This document shows, piece by piece, positions 42,691 through 57,600 of a DNA stretch of 64,000 nucleotides. The stretch's first letter is position 1; every line of letters starts with the position of its first letter. Source of the stretch: Sipunculus nudus (taxonomy: Eukaryota; Annelida; Sipuncula; Golfingiida; Sipunculidae); assembly GCA_026874595.1 (NCBI GenBank), contig CM049307.1, positions 6,225,579-6,289,578 of the forward strand, read 5' to 3'. The position numbers and the translations under genes were made by a program. Under the pieces are notes generated by a model. It was not told where the DNA came from and made no database searches. It saw only the letters and a list, made by a program, of their open reading frames with translations.

Positions 42691-45600
42691 CTATCCAGGT
42701 TAAGATAAGGAAAATGTATCAGCATGGGAATTATCCAGGTTGAGATGAGGATGATGTATCAGCATGGGAATTATCGAGGTTGAGATGAGGATAATGAATC
42801 AGCATGGGAGCTATCCAGGTTGAGATGAGGATATTGTATCAGCATGGGAGCTATCCAGGTTGAGATGAGGATATTGTATCAACTGGGAGCTATCCAGGTT
42901 GAGATGAGGATAATGTATCAGCATTGGAATTATCCAGGTTGAGATGAGGATAATGAATCAGCACAGGAGCTATCCAGGTTGAGATGAGGATAATGTATCA
43001 GCATGGGAATTATCTAGATTGAGATGAGGATAATGTATCAGCATTGGAATTATCCAGGTTGAGATGAGGATAATGTATCAGCATGGGAGCTATCCAGGTT
43101 GAGATGAGGATAATGTATCAGCATGGGAGCTATCCAGGTTGAGATGAGGATAATGTATCAGCATGGGAATTATCCAGGTTGAGAGGAGGATAATGTATCA
43201 GCATGGGAATTATCCAGGTTTAGATGAGGATAATGTATCAGCATGGAAGCTATCCAGGTTGAGATGAGGATATTGTATCAGCATGGGAGCTATCCAGGTT
43301 GAGATGAGGATAATGTATCAGCATTGGAATTATCCAGGTTGAGATGAGGATAATGAATCAGCACAGGAGCTATCCAGGTTGAGATGAGGATAATGTATCA
43401 GCATGGGAATTATCTAGATTGAGATGAGGATAATGTATCAGCATTGGAATTATCCAGGTTGAGATGAGGATAATGTATCAGCATGGGAGCTATCCAGGTT
43501 GAGATGAGGATAATGTATCAGCATGGGAGCTATCCAGGTTGAGATGAGGATAATGTATCAGCATGGGAATTATCCAGGTTGAGAGGAGGATAATGTATCA
43601 GCATGGGAATTATCCAGGTTGAGATGAGGATAATGAATCAGCATGGGAGCTATCCAGGTTTAGATGAGGATAATGAATCAGCATGGGAGCTATCCAGGTT
43701 GAGATTAGGATAATGAATCAGCATGGGAATTATCCAGGTTGAGATGAGGATAATGAATCAGCATGGGAGCTATCCAGGTTGAGATGAGGATAATGTATCA
43801 GCATGGGAATTATCCAGGTTGAGATGATGATAATGTATCAGCATGGGAGCTATCCAGGTTGAGATGAGGATAATGTATCAGCATGGGAATTATCCAGGTT
43901 GAGAGGAGGGTAATGAATCAGCATGGGAGCTATCCAGGTTGAGATTAGGATAATGAATCAGCATGGGAATTATCCAGGTTGAGATGAGGATAATGAATCA
44001 GCATGGGAATTATTCAGGTTAAGATGAGGATATTGTATCAGCATGGGAATTATCCAGGTTGAGGTGAGGATTATGTATCAGCATGGTAGCTATCCAGGTT
44101 AAGATGAGGATAATGTATCAGCATGGGAATTATCCAGGTTGAGAGGAGGATAATGAATCAGCATGGGAGCTATCCAGGTTGAGATTAGGATATGAATCAG
44201 CATGGGAATTATCCAGGTTGAGATAAGGATAATGAATCAGCATGGGAATTATTCAGGTTAAGATGAGGATACTGTATCAGCATGGGAATTTTCCAGGTTG
44301 AGGTGAGGATTATGTATCAGCATGGAAGCTATCCAGGTTGAGATGAGGATATTGTATCAGCATGGGAGCTATCCAGGTTGGGATGAGGATAATGTATCAG
44401 CATTGGAATTATCCAGGTTGAGATGAGGATAATGAATCAGCACAGGAGCTATCCAGGTTGAGATGAGGATAATGTATCAGCATGGGAATTATCTAGATTG
44501 AGATGAGGATAATGTATCAGCATTGGAATTATCCAGGTTGAGATGAGGATAATGTATCAGCATGGGAGCTATCCAGGTTGAGATTAGGATAATGAATCAG
44601 CCTGGGAATTATCCAGGTTGAGAGGAGGATAATGAATCAGCATGGGAGCTATCCAGGTTGAGATTAGGATAATGAATCAGCATGGGAATTATCCAGGTTG
44701 AGATGAGGATAATGAATCAGCATGGGAATTATTCAGGTTAAGATGAGGATATTGTATCAGCATGGGAATTATCCAGGTTGAGGTAAGGATTATGTATCAG
44801 CATGGTAGCTATCCAGGTTAAGATGAGGATAATGTATCAGCATGGGAATTATCCAGGTTGAGAGGAGGATAATGAATCAGCATGGGAGCTATCCAGGTTG
44901 AGATTAGGATAATGAATCAGCATGGGAATTATCCAGGTTGAGATGAGGATAATGAATCAGCATGGGAATTATCCAGGTTGAGATGAGGATAATGAATCAG
45001 CATGGGAATTATCCAGGTTAAGATGAGGATATTGTATCAGCATGGGAATTATCCAGGTTGAGGTGAGGATTATGTATCAGCATGGAAGCTATCCAGGTTG
45101 AGATGAGGATATTGTATCAGCATTGGAGCTATCCAGGTTGGGATGAGGATAATGTATCAGCATTGGAATTATCCAGGTTGAGATGAGGATAATGAATCAG
45201 CACAGGAGCTATCCAGGTTGAGATGAGGATAATGTATCAGCATGGGAATTATCCAGATTGAGATGAGGATAATGTATCAGCATTGGAATTATCCAGGTTG
45301 AGATGAGGATAATGTATCAGCATGGGAGCTATCCAGGTTGAGGTGAGGATTATGTATCAGCATGGGAGCTATCCAGGTTGAGATGAGGATAATGTATCAA
45401 CATTGGAATTATCCAGGTTGAGATGAGGATAATGAATCAGCACAGGAGCTATCCAGGTTGAGATGAGGATAATGTATCAGCATGGGAATTATCCAGGTTG
45501 AGATGATGATAATGTATCAGCATGGGAATTATCCAGGTTTAGATGAGGATAATGTATCAGGATGGAAGCTATCCAGGTTGAGATGAGGATATTGTATCAG

Positions 45601-48600
45601 CATGGGAGCTATCCAGGTTGAGATGAGGATAATGTATCAAAATTGGAATTATCCAGGTTGAGATGAGGATAATGAATCAGCACAGGAGCTATCCAGGTTG
45701 AGGTGAGGATAATGTATCAGCATGGGAATTATCTAGATTGAGATGAGGATAATGTATCAGCATTGGAATTATCCAGGTTGAGATGAGGATAATGTATCAG
45801 CATGGGAGCTATCCAGGTTGAGATGAGGATAATGTATCAGCATGGGAGCTATCCAGGTTGAGATGAGGATAATGTATCAGCATGGGAGCTATCCAGGTTG
45901 AGATGAGGATAATGAATCAGCACAGGAGCTATCCAGGTTGAGATGAGGATAATGTATCAGCATGGGAATTATCCAGGTTGAGATGAGGATAATGTATCAG
46001 CATGGGAATTATCCAGGTTGAGATGAGGATAATGTATCAGCATGGAAGCTATCCAGGTTAAGATGAGGATATTGTATCAGCATGGGAGCTATCCAGGTTG
46101 AGATGAGGATAATGTATCAGCATTGGAATTATCCAGGTTGAGATGAGGATAATGAATCAGCACAGGAGCTATCCAGGTTGAGATGAGGATAATGTATCAG
46201 CATGGGAATTATCTAGATTGAGATGAGGATAATGTATCAGCATTGGAATTATCCAGGTTGAGATGAGGATAATGTATCAGCATGGGAACTATCCAGGTTG
46301 AGATGAGGATAATGTATCAGCATGGGAGCTATCCAGGTTGAGATGAGGATAATGTATCAGCATGGGAATTATCCAGGTTGAGAGGAGGATAATGTATCAG
46401 CATGGGAGCTATCCAGGTTGAGGTGAGGATTATGTATCAGCATGGGAATTATCCAGGTTGAGATGAGGATAATGAATCAGCATGGGAGCTATCCAGGTTG
46501 AGATGAGGATAATGAATCAGCACAGGAGCTATCCAGGTTGAGATGAGGATAATGTATCAGCATGGGAATTGTCCAGGTTGAGATGATGATAATGTATCAG
46601 CATTGGAATTATCCAGGCTGAGATGAGGATAATGTATCAGCATGGAAGCTATCCAGGTTGAGATGAGGATATTGTATCAGCATGGGAGCTATCCAGGTTG
46701 AGATGATGATAATGTATCAGCATTGGAATTATCCAGGTTGAGATGAGGATAATGTATTAGCATGGGAATAATCCAGGTTAAGATGAGGATAATGAATCAG
46801 CATGGGAGCTATCCAGGTTGAGATGAGGATAATGTATCAGCATTGGAATTATCCAGGTTGAGGTGAGGATAATGAATCAGCATGGGAATTATCCAGGTTA
46901 AGATGAGGATAATGAATCAGCATGGGAGCTATCCAGGTTGAGATTAGGATAATGAATCAGCATGGGAATTTTCCAGGTTAAGATGAGGATAATGAATCAG
47001 CATGGGAGCTATCCAGGTTGAGATGAGGATAATGAATCAGCACAGGAGCTATCCAGGTTGAGATGAGGATAATGTATCAGCATGGGAATTATCCAGGTTG
47101 AGATGATGATAATGTATCAGCATTGGAATTATCCAGGTTGAGATGAGGATAATGTATCAGCATGGAAGCTATCCAGGTTGAGATGAGGATATTGTATCAG
47201 CATGGGAGCTATCCAGGTTGAGATGAGGATAATGTATCAGCATTGGAATTATCCAGGTTGAGATGAGGATAATGAATCAGCACAGGAGCTATCCAGGTTG
47301 AGATGAGGATAATGTATCAGCATGGGAATTATCTAGATTGAGATGAGGATAATGTATCAGCATTAGAATTATCCAGGTTGAGATGAGGATAATGTATCAG
47401 CATGGGAGCTATCCAGGTTGAGATGAGGATAATGTATCAGCATGGGAATTATCCAGGTTGAGATGAGGATAATGTATCAGCATGGGAATTATCCAGGTTG
47501 AGATGAGAATAATGAATCAGCATGGGAGCTATCCAGGTTAAGATGAGGATAATGTATCAGCATGGGAACTATCCAGGTTGAGATGAGGATAATGTATCAG
47601 CATGGGAACTATCCAGGTTGAGATGAGGATATTGTATCAGCATGGGAATTATCCAGGTTGAGATGAGGATATTGTATCAGCATGGGAATTATCCAGGTAG
47701 AGATGAGGATAATGTATCAGCATGGAAACTATCCAGGTTGAGACGAGGATAATGAATCAGCATGGGAATTATCCAGGTTGAGACATGGATAATGTATCAG
47801 CATGGGAATTATCCAGGTTGAAGTGAGGATTATGTATCAGCATGAGAGCTATCCAGGTTAAGATGAGGATAATGAATCAGCATGGGAGCTATCCAGGTTA
47901 AGATGAGGATAATGTATCAGCATGGGAACTATCCAGGTTGAGATGAGGATAATGTATCAGCATGGGAACTATCCAGGTTGAGATGACGATATTGTATCAG
48001 CATGGGAATTATCCAGGTTGAGATGAGGATATTGTATCAGCATGGGAATTATCCAGGTAGAGATGAGGATAATGTATCAGCATGGAAACTATCCAGGTTG
48101 AGACGAGGATAATGAATCAGCATGGGAATTATCCAGGTTGAGACATGGATAATGTATCAGCATGGGAATTATCCAGGTTGAAGTGAGGATTATGTACAGC
48201 ATGAGAGCTATCCAGGTTAAGATGAGGATAATGAATCAGCATGGGAATTATCTAGATTGAGATGAGGATAATGTATCAGCATTGGAATTATCCAGGTTGA
48301 GATGAGGATAATGTATCAGCATGGAAGCTATCCAGGTTGAGATGAGGATAATGTATCAGCATGGGAATTATCAAGGTTGAGAGGAGGGTAATGAATCAGC
48401 ATGGGAGCTATCCAGGTTGAGATTAGGATAATGAATCAGCATGGGAATTATCCAGGTTGAGATGAGGATAATGAATCAGCATGGGAATTATTCAGGTTAA
48501 GATGAGGATATTGTATCAGCATGGGAATTATCCAGGTTGAGGTGAGGATTATGTATCAGCATGGTAGCTATCCAGGTTAAGATGAGGATAATGTATCAGC

Positions 48601-51600
48601 ATGGGAATTATCCAGGTTGAGAGGAGGATAATGAATCAGCATGGGAGCTATCCAGGTTGAGATTAGGATAATGAATCAGCATGGGAATTATCCAGGTTGA
48701 GATGAGGATAATGAATCAGCATGGGAATTATTCAGGTTAAGATGAGGATATTGTATCAGCATGGGAATTATCCAGGTTGAGGTAAGGATTATGTATCAGC
48801 ATGGTAGCTATCCAGGTTAAGATGAGGATAATGTATCAGCATGGGAATTATCCAGGTTGAGAGGAGGATAATGAATCAGCATGGGAGCTATCCAGGTTGA
48901 GATTAGGATAATGAATCAGCATGGGAATTATCCAGGTTGAGATGAGGATAATGAATCAGCATGGGAATTATTCAGGTTAAGATGAGGATATTGTATCAGC
49001 ATGGGAATTATCCAGGTTGAGGTGAGGATTATGTATCAGCATGGAAGCTATCCAGGTTGAGATTAGGATAATGAATCAGCATGGGAATTATCCAGGTTGA
49101 GATGAGGATAATGAATCAGCATGGGAATTATCCAGGTTAAGATGAGGATATTGTATCAGCATGGGAATTATCCAGGTTGAGGTGAGGATTATGTATCAGC
49201 ATGGAAGCTATCCAGGTTGAGATGAGGATATTGTATCAGCATTGGAGCTATCCAGGTTGAGGTGAGGATTATGTATCAGCATGGAAGCTATCCAGGTTGA
49301 GATGAGGATATTGTATCAGCATTGGAGCTATCCAGGTTGGGATGAGGATAATGTATCAGCATTGGAATTATCCAGGTTGAGATGAGGATAATGAATCAGC
49401 ACAGGAGCTATCCAGGTTGAGATGAGGATAATGTATCAGCATGGGAATTATCCAGATTGAGATGAGGATAATGTATCAGCATTGGAATTATCCAGGTTGA
49501 GATGAGGATAATGTATCAGCATGGGAGCTATCCAGGTTGAGGTGAGGATTATGTATCAGCATGGGAGCTATCCAGGTTGAGATGAGGATAATGTATCAAC
49601 ATTGGAATTATCCAGGTTGAGATGAGGATAATGAATCAGCACAGGAGCTATCCAGGTTGAGATGAGGATAATGTATCAGCATGGGAATTATCCAGGTTGA
49701 GATGATGATAATGTATCAGCATGGGAATTATCCAGGTTAAGATGAGGATAATGTATCAGGATGGAAGCTATCCAGGTTGAGATGAGGATATTGTATCAGC
49801 ATGGGAGCTATCCAGGTTGAGATGAGGATAATGTATCAAAATTGGAATTATCCAGGTTGAGATGAGGATAATGAATCAGCACAGGAGCTATCCAGGTTGA
49901 GGTGAGGATAATGTATCAGCATGGGAATTATCTAGATTGAGATGAGGATAATGTATCAGCATTGGAATTATCCAGGTTGAGATGAGGATAATGTATCAGC
50001 ATGGGAGCTATCCAGGTTGAGATGAGGATAATGTATCAGCATGGGAGCTATCCAGTTTGAAATGAGGATAATGTATCAGCATGGGAGCTATCCAGGTTGA
50101 GATGAGGATAATGAATCAGCACAGGAGCTATCCAGGTTGAGATGAGGATAATGTATCAGCATGGGAATTATCCAGGTTGAGATGAGGATAATGTATCAGC
50201 ATGGGAGCTATCCAGGTTGAGGTGAGGATTATGTATCAGCATGGGAGCTATCCAGGTTGAGGTGAGGATAATGTATCAGCATGGGAATTATCTAGATTGA
50301 GATGAGGATAATGTATCAGCATTGGAATTATCCAGGTTGAGATGAGGATAATGTATCAGCATGGGAGCTATCCAGGTTGAGATGAGGATAATGTATCAGC
50401 ATGGGAGCTATCCAGGTTGAAATGAGGATAATGTATCAGCATGGGAGCTATCCAGGTTGAGATGAGGATAATGAATCAGCACAGGAGCTATCCAGATTGA
50501 GATGAGGATAATGTATCAGCATTGGAATTATCCAGGTTGAGATGAGGATAATGTATCAGCATGGGAGCTATCCAGGTTGAGGTGAGGATTATGTATCAGC
50601 ATGGGAGCTATCCAGGTTGAGATGAGGATAATGTATCAACATTGGAATTATCCAGGTTGAGATGAGGATAATGAATCAGCACAGGAGCTATCCAGGTTGA
50701 GATGAGGATAATGTATCAGCATGGGAATTATCCAGGTTGAGATGAGGATATTGTATCAGCATGGGAATTATCCAGGTAGAGATGAGGATAATGTATCAGC
50801 ATGGAAACTATCCAGGTTGAGACGAGGATAATGAATCAGCATGGGAATTATCCAGGTTGAGACATGGATAATGTATCAGCATGGGAATTATCCAGGTTGA
50901 AGTGAGGATTATGTACAGCATGAGAGCTATCCAGGTTAAGATGAGGATAATGAATCAGCATGGGAATTATCTAGATTGAGATGAGGATAATGTATCAGCA
51001 TTGGAATTATCCAGGTTGAGATGAGGATAATGTATCAGCATGGGAGCTATCCAGGTTGAGATGAGGATAATGTATCAGCATGGGAATTATCAAGGTTGAG
51101 AGGAGGGTAATGAATCAGCATGGGAGCTATCCAGGTTGAGATTAGGATAATGAATCAGCATGGGAATTATCCAGGTTGAGATGAGGATAATGAATCAGCA
51201 TGGGAATTATTCAGGTTAAGATGAGGATATTGTATCAGCATGGGAATTATCCAGGTTGAGGTGAGGATTATGTATCAGCATGGTAGCTATCCAGGTTAAG
51301 ATGAGGATAATGTATCAGCATGGGAATTATCCAGGTTGAGAGGAGGATAATGAATCAGCATGGGAGCTATCCAGGTTGAGATTAGGATAATGAATCAGCA
51401 TGGGAATTATCCAGGTTGAGATGAGGATAATGAATCAGCATGGGAATTATTCAGGTTAAGATGAGGATATTGTATCAGCATGGGAATTATCCAGGTTGAG
51501 GTAAGGATTATGTATCAGCATGGTAGCTATCCAGGTTAAGATGAGGATAATGTATCAGCATGGGAATTATCCAGGTTGAGAGGAGGATAATGAATCAGCA

Positions 51601-54600
51601 TGGGAGCTATCCAGGTTGAGATTAGGATAATGAATCAGCATGGGAATTATCCAGGTTGAGATGAGGATAATGAATCAGCATGGGAATTATTCAGGTTAAG
51701 ATGAGGATATTGTATCAGCATGGGAATTATCCAGGTTGAGGTGAGGATTATGTATCAGCATGGAAGCTATCCAGGTTGAGATTAGGATAATGAATCAGCA
51801 TGGGAATTATCCAGGTTGAGATGAGGATAATGAATCAGCATGGGAATTATCCAGGTTAAGGTGAGGATATTGTATCAGCATGGGAATTATCCAGGTTGAG
51901 GTGAGGATTATGTATCAGCATGGAAGCTATCCAGGTTGAGATGAGGATATTGTATCAGCATTGGAGCTATCCAGGTTGAGGTGAGGATTATGTATCAGCA
52001 TGGAAGCTATCCAGGTTGAGATGAGGATATTGTATCAGCATTGGAGCTATCCAGGTTGGGATGAGGATAATGTATCAGCATTGGAATTATCCAGGTTGAG
52101 ATGAGGATAATGAATCAGCACAGGAGCTATCCAGGTTGAGATGAGGATAATGTATCAGCATGGGAATTATCCAGATTGAGATGAGGATAATGTATCAGCA
52201 TTGGAATTATCCAGGTTGAGATGAGGATAATGTATCAGCATGGGAGCTATCCAGGTTGAGGTGAGGATTATGTATCAGCATGGGAGCTATCCAGGTTGAG
52301 ATGAGGATAATGTATCAACATTGGAATTATCCAGGTTGAGATGAGGATAATGAATCAGCACAGGAGCTATCCAGGTTGAGATGAGGATAATGTATCAGCA
52401 TGGGAATTATCCAGGTTGAGATGATGATAATGTATCAGCATGGGAATTATCCAGGTTTAGATGAGGATAATGTATCAGGATGGAAGCTATCCAGGTTGAG
52501 ATGAGGATATTGTATCAGCATGGGAGCTACCCAGGTTGAGATGAGGATAATGTATCAAAATTGGAATTATCCAGGTTGAGATGAGGATAATGAATCAGCA
52601 CAGGAGCTATCCAGGTTGAGGTGAGGATAATGTATCAGCATGGGAATTATCTAGATTGAGATGAGGATAATGTATCAGCATTGGAATTATCCAGGTTGAG
52701 ATGAGGATAATGTATCAGCATGGGAGCTATCCAGGTTGAGATGAGGATAATGTATCAGCATGGGAGCTATCCAGGTTGAAATGAGGATAATGTATCAGCA
52801 TGGGAGCTATCCAGGTTGAGATGAGGATAATGAATCAGCACAGGAGCTATCCAGGTTGAGATGAGGATAATGTATCAGCATGGGAATTATCCAGGTTGAG
52901 ATGAGGATAATGTATCAGCATGGGAATTATCCAGGTTGAGATGAGGATAATGTATCAGCATGGAAGCTATCCAGGTTAAGATGAGGATATTGTATCAGCA
53001 TGGGAGCTATCCAGGTTGAGATGAGGATAATGTATCAGCATTGGAATTATCCAGGTTGAGATGAGGATAATGAATCAGCACAGGAGCTATCCAGGTTGAG
53101 ATGAGGATAATGTATCAGCATGGGAATTATCTAGATTGAGATGAGGATAATGTATCAGCATTGGAATTATCCAGGTTGAGATGAGGATAATGTATCAGCA
53201 TGGGAACTATCCAGGTTGAGATGAGGATAATGTATCAGCATGGGAGCTATCCAGGTTGAGATGAGGATAATGTATCAGCATGGGAATTATCCAGGTTGAG
53301 AGGAGGATAATGTATCAGCATGGGAGCTATCCAGGTTGAGGTGAGGATTATGTATCAGCATGGGAATTATCCAGGTTGAGATGAGGATAATGAATCAGCA
53401 TGGGAGCTATCCAGGTTGAGATGAGGATAATGAATCAGCACAGGAGCTATCCAGGTTGAGATGAGGATAATGTATCAGCATGGGAATTGTCCAGGTTGAG
53501 ATGATGATAATGTATCAGCATTGGAATTATCCAGGCTGAGATGAGGATAATGTATCAGCATGGAAGCTATCCAGGTTGAGATGAGGATATTGTATCAGCA
53601 TGGGAGCTATCCGGGTTGAGATGAGGATAATGTATCAGCATTGGAATTATCCAGGTTGAGGTGAGGATAATGAATCAGCATGGGAATTATCCAGGTTAAG
53701 ATGAGGATAATGAATCAGCATGGGAGCTATCCAGGTTGAGATTAGGATAATGAATCAGCATGGGAATTATCCAGGTTAAGATGAGGATAATGAATCAGCA
53801 TGGGAGCTATCCAGGTTGAGATGAGGATAATGAATCAGCACAGGAGCTATCCAGGTTGAGATGAGGATAATGTATCAGCATGGGAATTATCCAGGTTGAG
53901 ATGATGATAATGTATCAGCATTGGAATTATCCAGGTTGAGATGAGGATAATGTATCAGCATGGAAGCTATCCAGGTTGAGATGAGGATATTGTATCAGCA
54001 TGGGAGCTATCCAGGTTGAGATGAGGATAATGTATCAGCATTGGAATTATCCAGGTTGAGATGAGGATAATGAATCAGCACAGGAGCTATCCAGGTTGAG
54101 ATGAGGATAATGTATCAGCATGGGAATTATCTAGATTGAGATGAGGATAATGTATCAGCATTAGAATTATCCAGGTTGAGATGAGGATAATGTATCAGCA
54201 TGGGAGCTATCCAGGTTGAGATGAGGATAATGTATCAGCATGGGAATTATCCAGGTTGAGATGAGGATAATGTATCAGCATGGGAATTATCCAGGTTGAG
54301 ATGAGAATAATGAATCAGCATGGGAGCTATCCAGGTTAAGATGAGGATAATGTATCAGCATGGGAACTATCCAGGTTGAGATGAGGATAATGTATCAGCA
54401 TGGGAACTATCCAGGTTGAGATGAGGATATTGTATCAGCATGGGAATTATCCAGGTTGAGATGAGGATATTGTATCAGCATGGGAATTATCCAGGTAGAG
54501 ATGAGGATAATGTATCAGCATGGAAACTATCCAGGTTGAGACGAGGATAATGAATCAGCATGGGAATTATCCAGGTTGAGACATGGATAATGTATCAGCA

Positions 54601-57600
54601 TGGGAATTATCCAGGTTGAAGTGAGGATTATGTATCAGCATGAGAGCTATCCAGGTTAAGATGAGGATAATGAATCAGCATGGGAGCTATCCAGGTTAAG
54701 ATGAGGATAATGTATCAGCATGGGAACTATCCAGGTTGAGATGAGGATAATGTATCAGCATGGGAACTATCCAGGTTGAGATGAGGATATTGTATCAGCA
54801 CGGGAATTATCCAGGTTGAGATGAGGATATTGTATCAGCATGGGAATTATCCAGGTAGAGATGAGGATAATGTATCAGCATGGAAACTATCCAGGTTGAG
54901 ACGAGGATAATGAATCAGCATGGGAATTATCCAGGTTGAGACATGGATAATGTATCAGCATGGGAATTATCCAGGTTGAAGTGAGGATTATGTATCAGCA
55001 TGAGAGCTATCCAGGTTAAGATGAGGATAATGAATCAGCATGGGAATTATCTAGATTGAGATGAGGATAATGTATCAGCATTGGAATTATCCAGGTTGAG
55101 ATGAGGATAATGTATCAGCATGGGAGCTATCCAGGTTGAGATGAGGATAATGTATCAGCATGGGAATTATCCAGGTTGAGAGGAGGGTAATGAATCAGCA
55201 TGGGAGCTATCCAGGTTGAGATTAGGATAATGAATCAGCATGGGAATTATCCAGGTTGAGATGAGGATAATGAATCAGCATGGGAATTATTCAGGTTAAG
55301 ATGAGGATATTGTATCAGCATGGGAATTATCCAGGTTGAGGTGAGGATTATGTATCAGCATGGTAACTATCCAGGTTAAGATGAGGATAATGTATCAGCA
55401 TGGGAATTATCCAGGTTGAGAGGAGGATAATGAATCAGCATGGGAGCTATCCAGGTTGAGATTAGGATAATGAATCAGCACAGGAGCTATCCAGGTTGAG
55501 ATGAGGATAATGTATCAGCATGGGAATTGTCCAGGTTGAGATGATGATAATGTATCAGCATTGGAATTATCCAGGCTGAGATGAGGATAATGTATCAGCA
55601 TGGAAGCTATCCAGGTTGAGATGAGGATATTGTATCAGCATGGGAGCTATCCAGGTTGAGATGGTGATAATGTATCAGCATTGGAATTATCCAGGTTGAG
55701 ATGAGGATAATGTATTAGCATGGGAATAATCCAGGTTAAGATGAGGATAATGAATCAGCATGGGAGCTATATAGGTTGAGATGAGGATAATGTATCAGCA
55801 TGGGAATTATCCAGGTTAAGATGAGGATAATGAATCAGCATGGGAGCTATCCAGGTTGAGATGAGGATAATGAATCAGCACAGGAGCTATCCAGGTTGAG
55901 ATGAGGATAATGTATCAGCATGGGAATTATCCAGGTTGAGATGATGATAATGTATCAGCATTGGAATTATCCAGGTTGAGATGAGGATAATGTATCAGCA
56001 TGGAAGCTATCCAGGTTGAGATGAGGATATTGTATCAGCATGGGAGCTATCCAGGTTGAGATGAGGATAATGTATCAGCATTGGAATTATCCAGGTTGAG
56101 ATGAGGATAATGAATCAGCACAGGAGCTATCCAGGTTGAGATGAGGATAATGTATCAGCATGGGAATTATCTAGATTGAGATGAGGATAATGTATCAGCA
56201 TTAGAATTATCCAGGTTGAGATGAGGATAATGTATCAGCATGGGAGCTATCCAGGTTGAGATGAGGATAATGTATCAGCATGGGAATTATCCAGGTTGAG
56301 ATGAGGATAATGTATCAGCATGGGAATTATCCAGGTTGAGATGAGAATAATGAATCAGCATGGGAGCTATCCAGGTTAAGATGAGGATAATGTATCAGCA
56401 TGGGAACTATCCAGGTTGAGATGAGGATAATGTATCAGCATGGGAACTATCCAGGTTGAGATGAGGATATTGTATCAGCATGGGAATTATCCAGGTTGAG
56501 ATGAGGATATTGTATCAGCATGGGAATTATCCAGGTAGAGATGAGGATAATGTATCAGCATGGAAACTATCCAGGTTGAGACGAGGATAATGAATCAGCA
56601 TGGGAATTATCCAGGTTGAGACATGGATAATGTACCAGCATGGGAATTATCCAGGTTGAAGTGAGGATTATGTATCAGCATGAGAGCTATCCAGGTTAAG
56701 ATGAGGATAATGAATCAGCATGGGAGCTATCCAGGTTAAGATGAGGATAATGTATCAGCATGGGAACTATCCAGGTTGAGATGAGGATAATGTATCAGCA
56801 TGGGAACTATCCAGGTTGAGATGAGGATATTGTATCAGCACGGGAATTATCCAGGTTGAGATGAGGATATTGTATCAGCATGGGAATTATCCAGGTAGAG
56901 ATGAGGATAATGTATCAGCATGGAAACTATCCAGGTTGAGACGAGGATAATGAATCAGCATGGGAATTATCCAGGTTGAGACATGGATAATGTATCAGCA
57001 TGGGAATTATCCAGGTTGAAGTGAGGATTATGTATCAGCATGAGAGCTATCCAGGTTAAGATGAGGATAATGAATCAGCATGGGAATTATCTAGATTGAG
57101 ATGAGGATAATGTATCAGCATTGGAATTATCCAGGTTGAGATGAGGATAATGTATCAGCATGGGAGCTATCCAGGTTGAGATGAGGATAATGTATCAGCA
57201 TGGGAATTATCCAGGTTGAGAGGAGGGTAATGAATCAGCATGGGAGCTATCCAGGTTGAGATTAGGATAATGAATCAGCATGGGAATTATCCAGGTTGAG
57301 ATGAGGATAATGAATCAGCATGGGAATTATTCAGGTTAAGATGAGGATATTGTATCAGCATGGGAATTATCCAGGTTGAGGTGAGGATTATGTATCAGCA
57401 TGGTAACTATCCAGGTTAAGATGAGGATAATGTATCAGCATGGGAATTATCCAGGTTGAGAGGAGGATAATGAATCAGCATGGGAGCTATCCAGGTTGAG
57501 ATTAGGATAATGAATCAGCATGGGAATTATCCAGGTTGAGATAAGGATAATGAATCAGCATGGGAATTATTCAGGTTAAGATGAGGATATTGTATCAGCA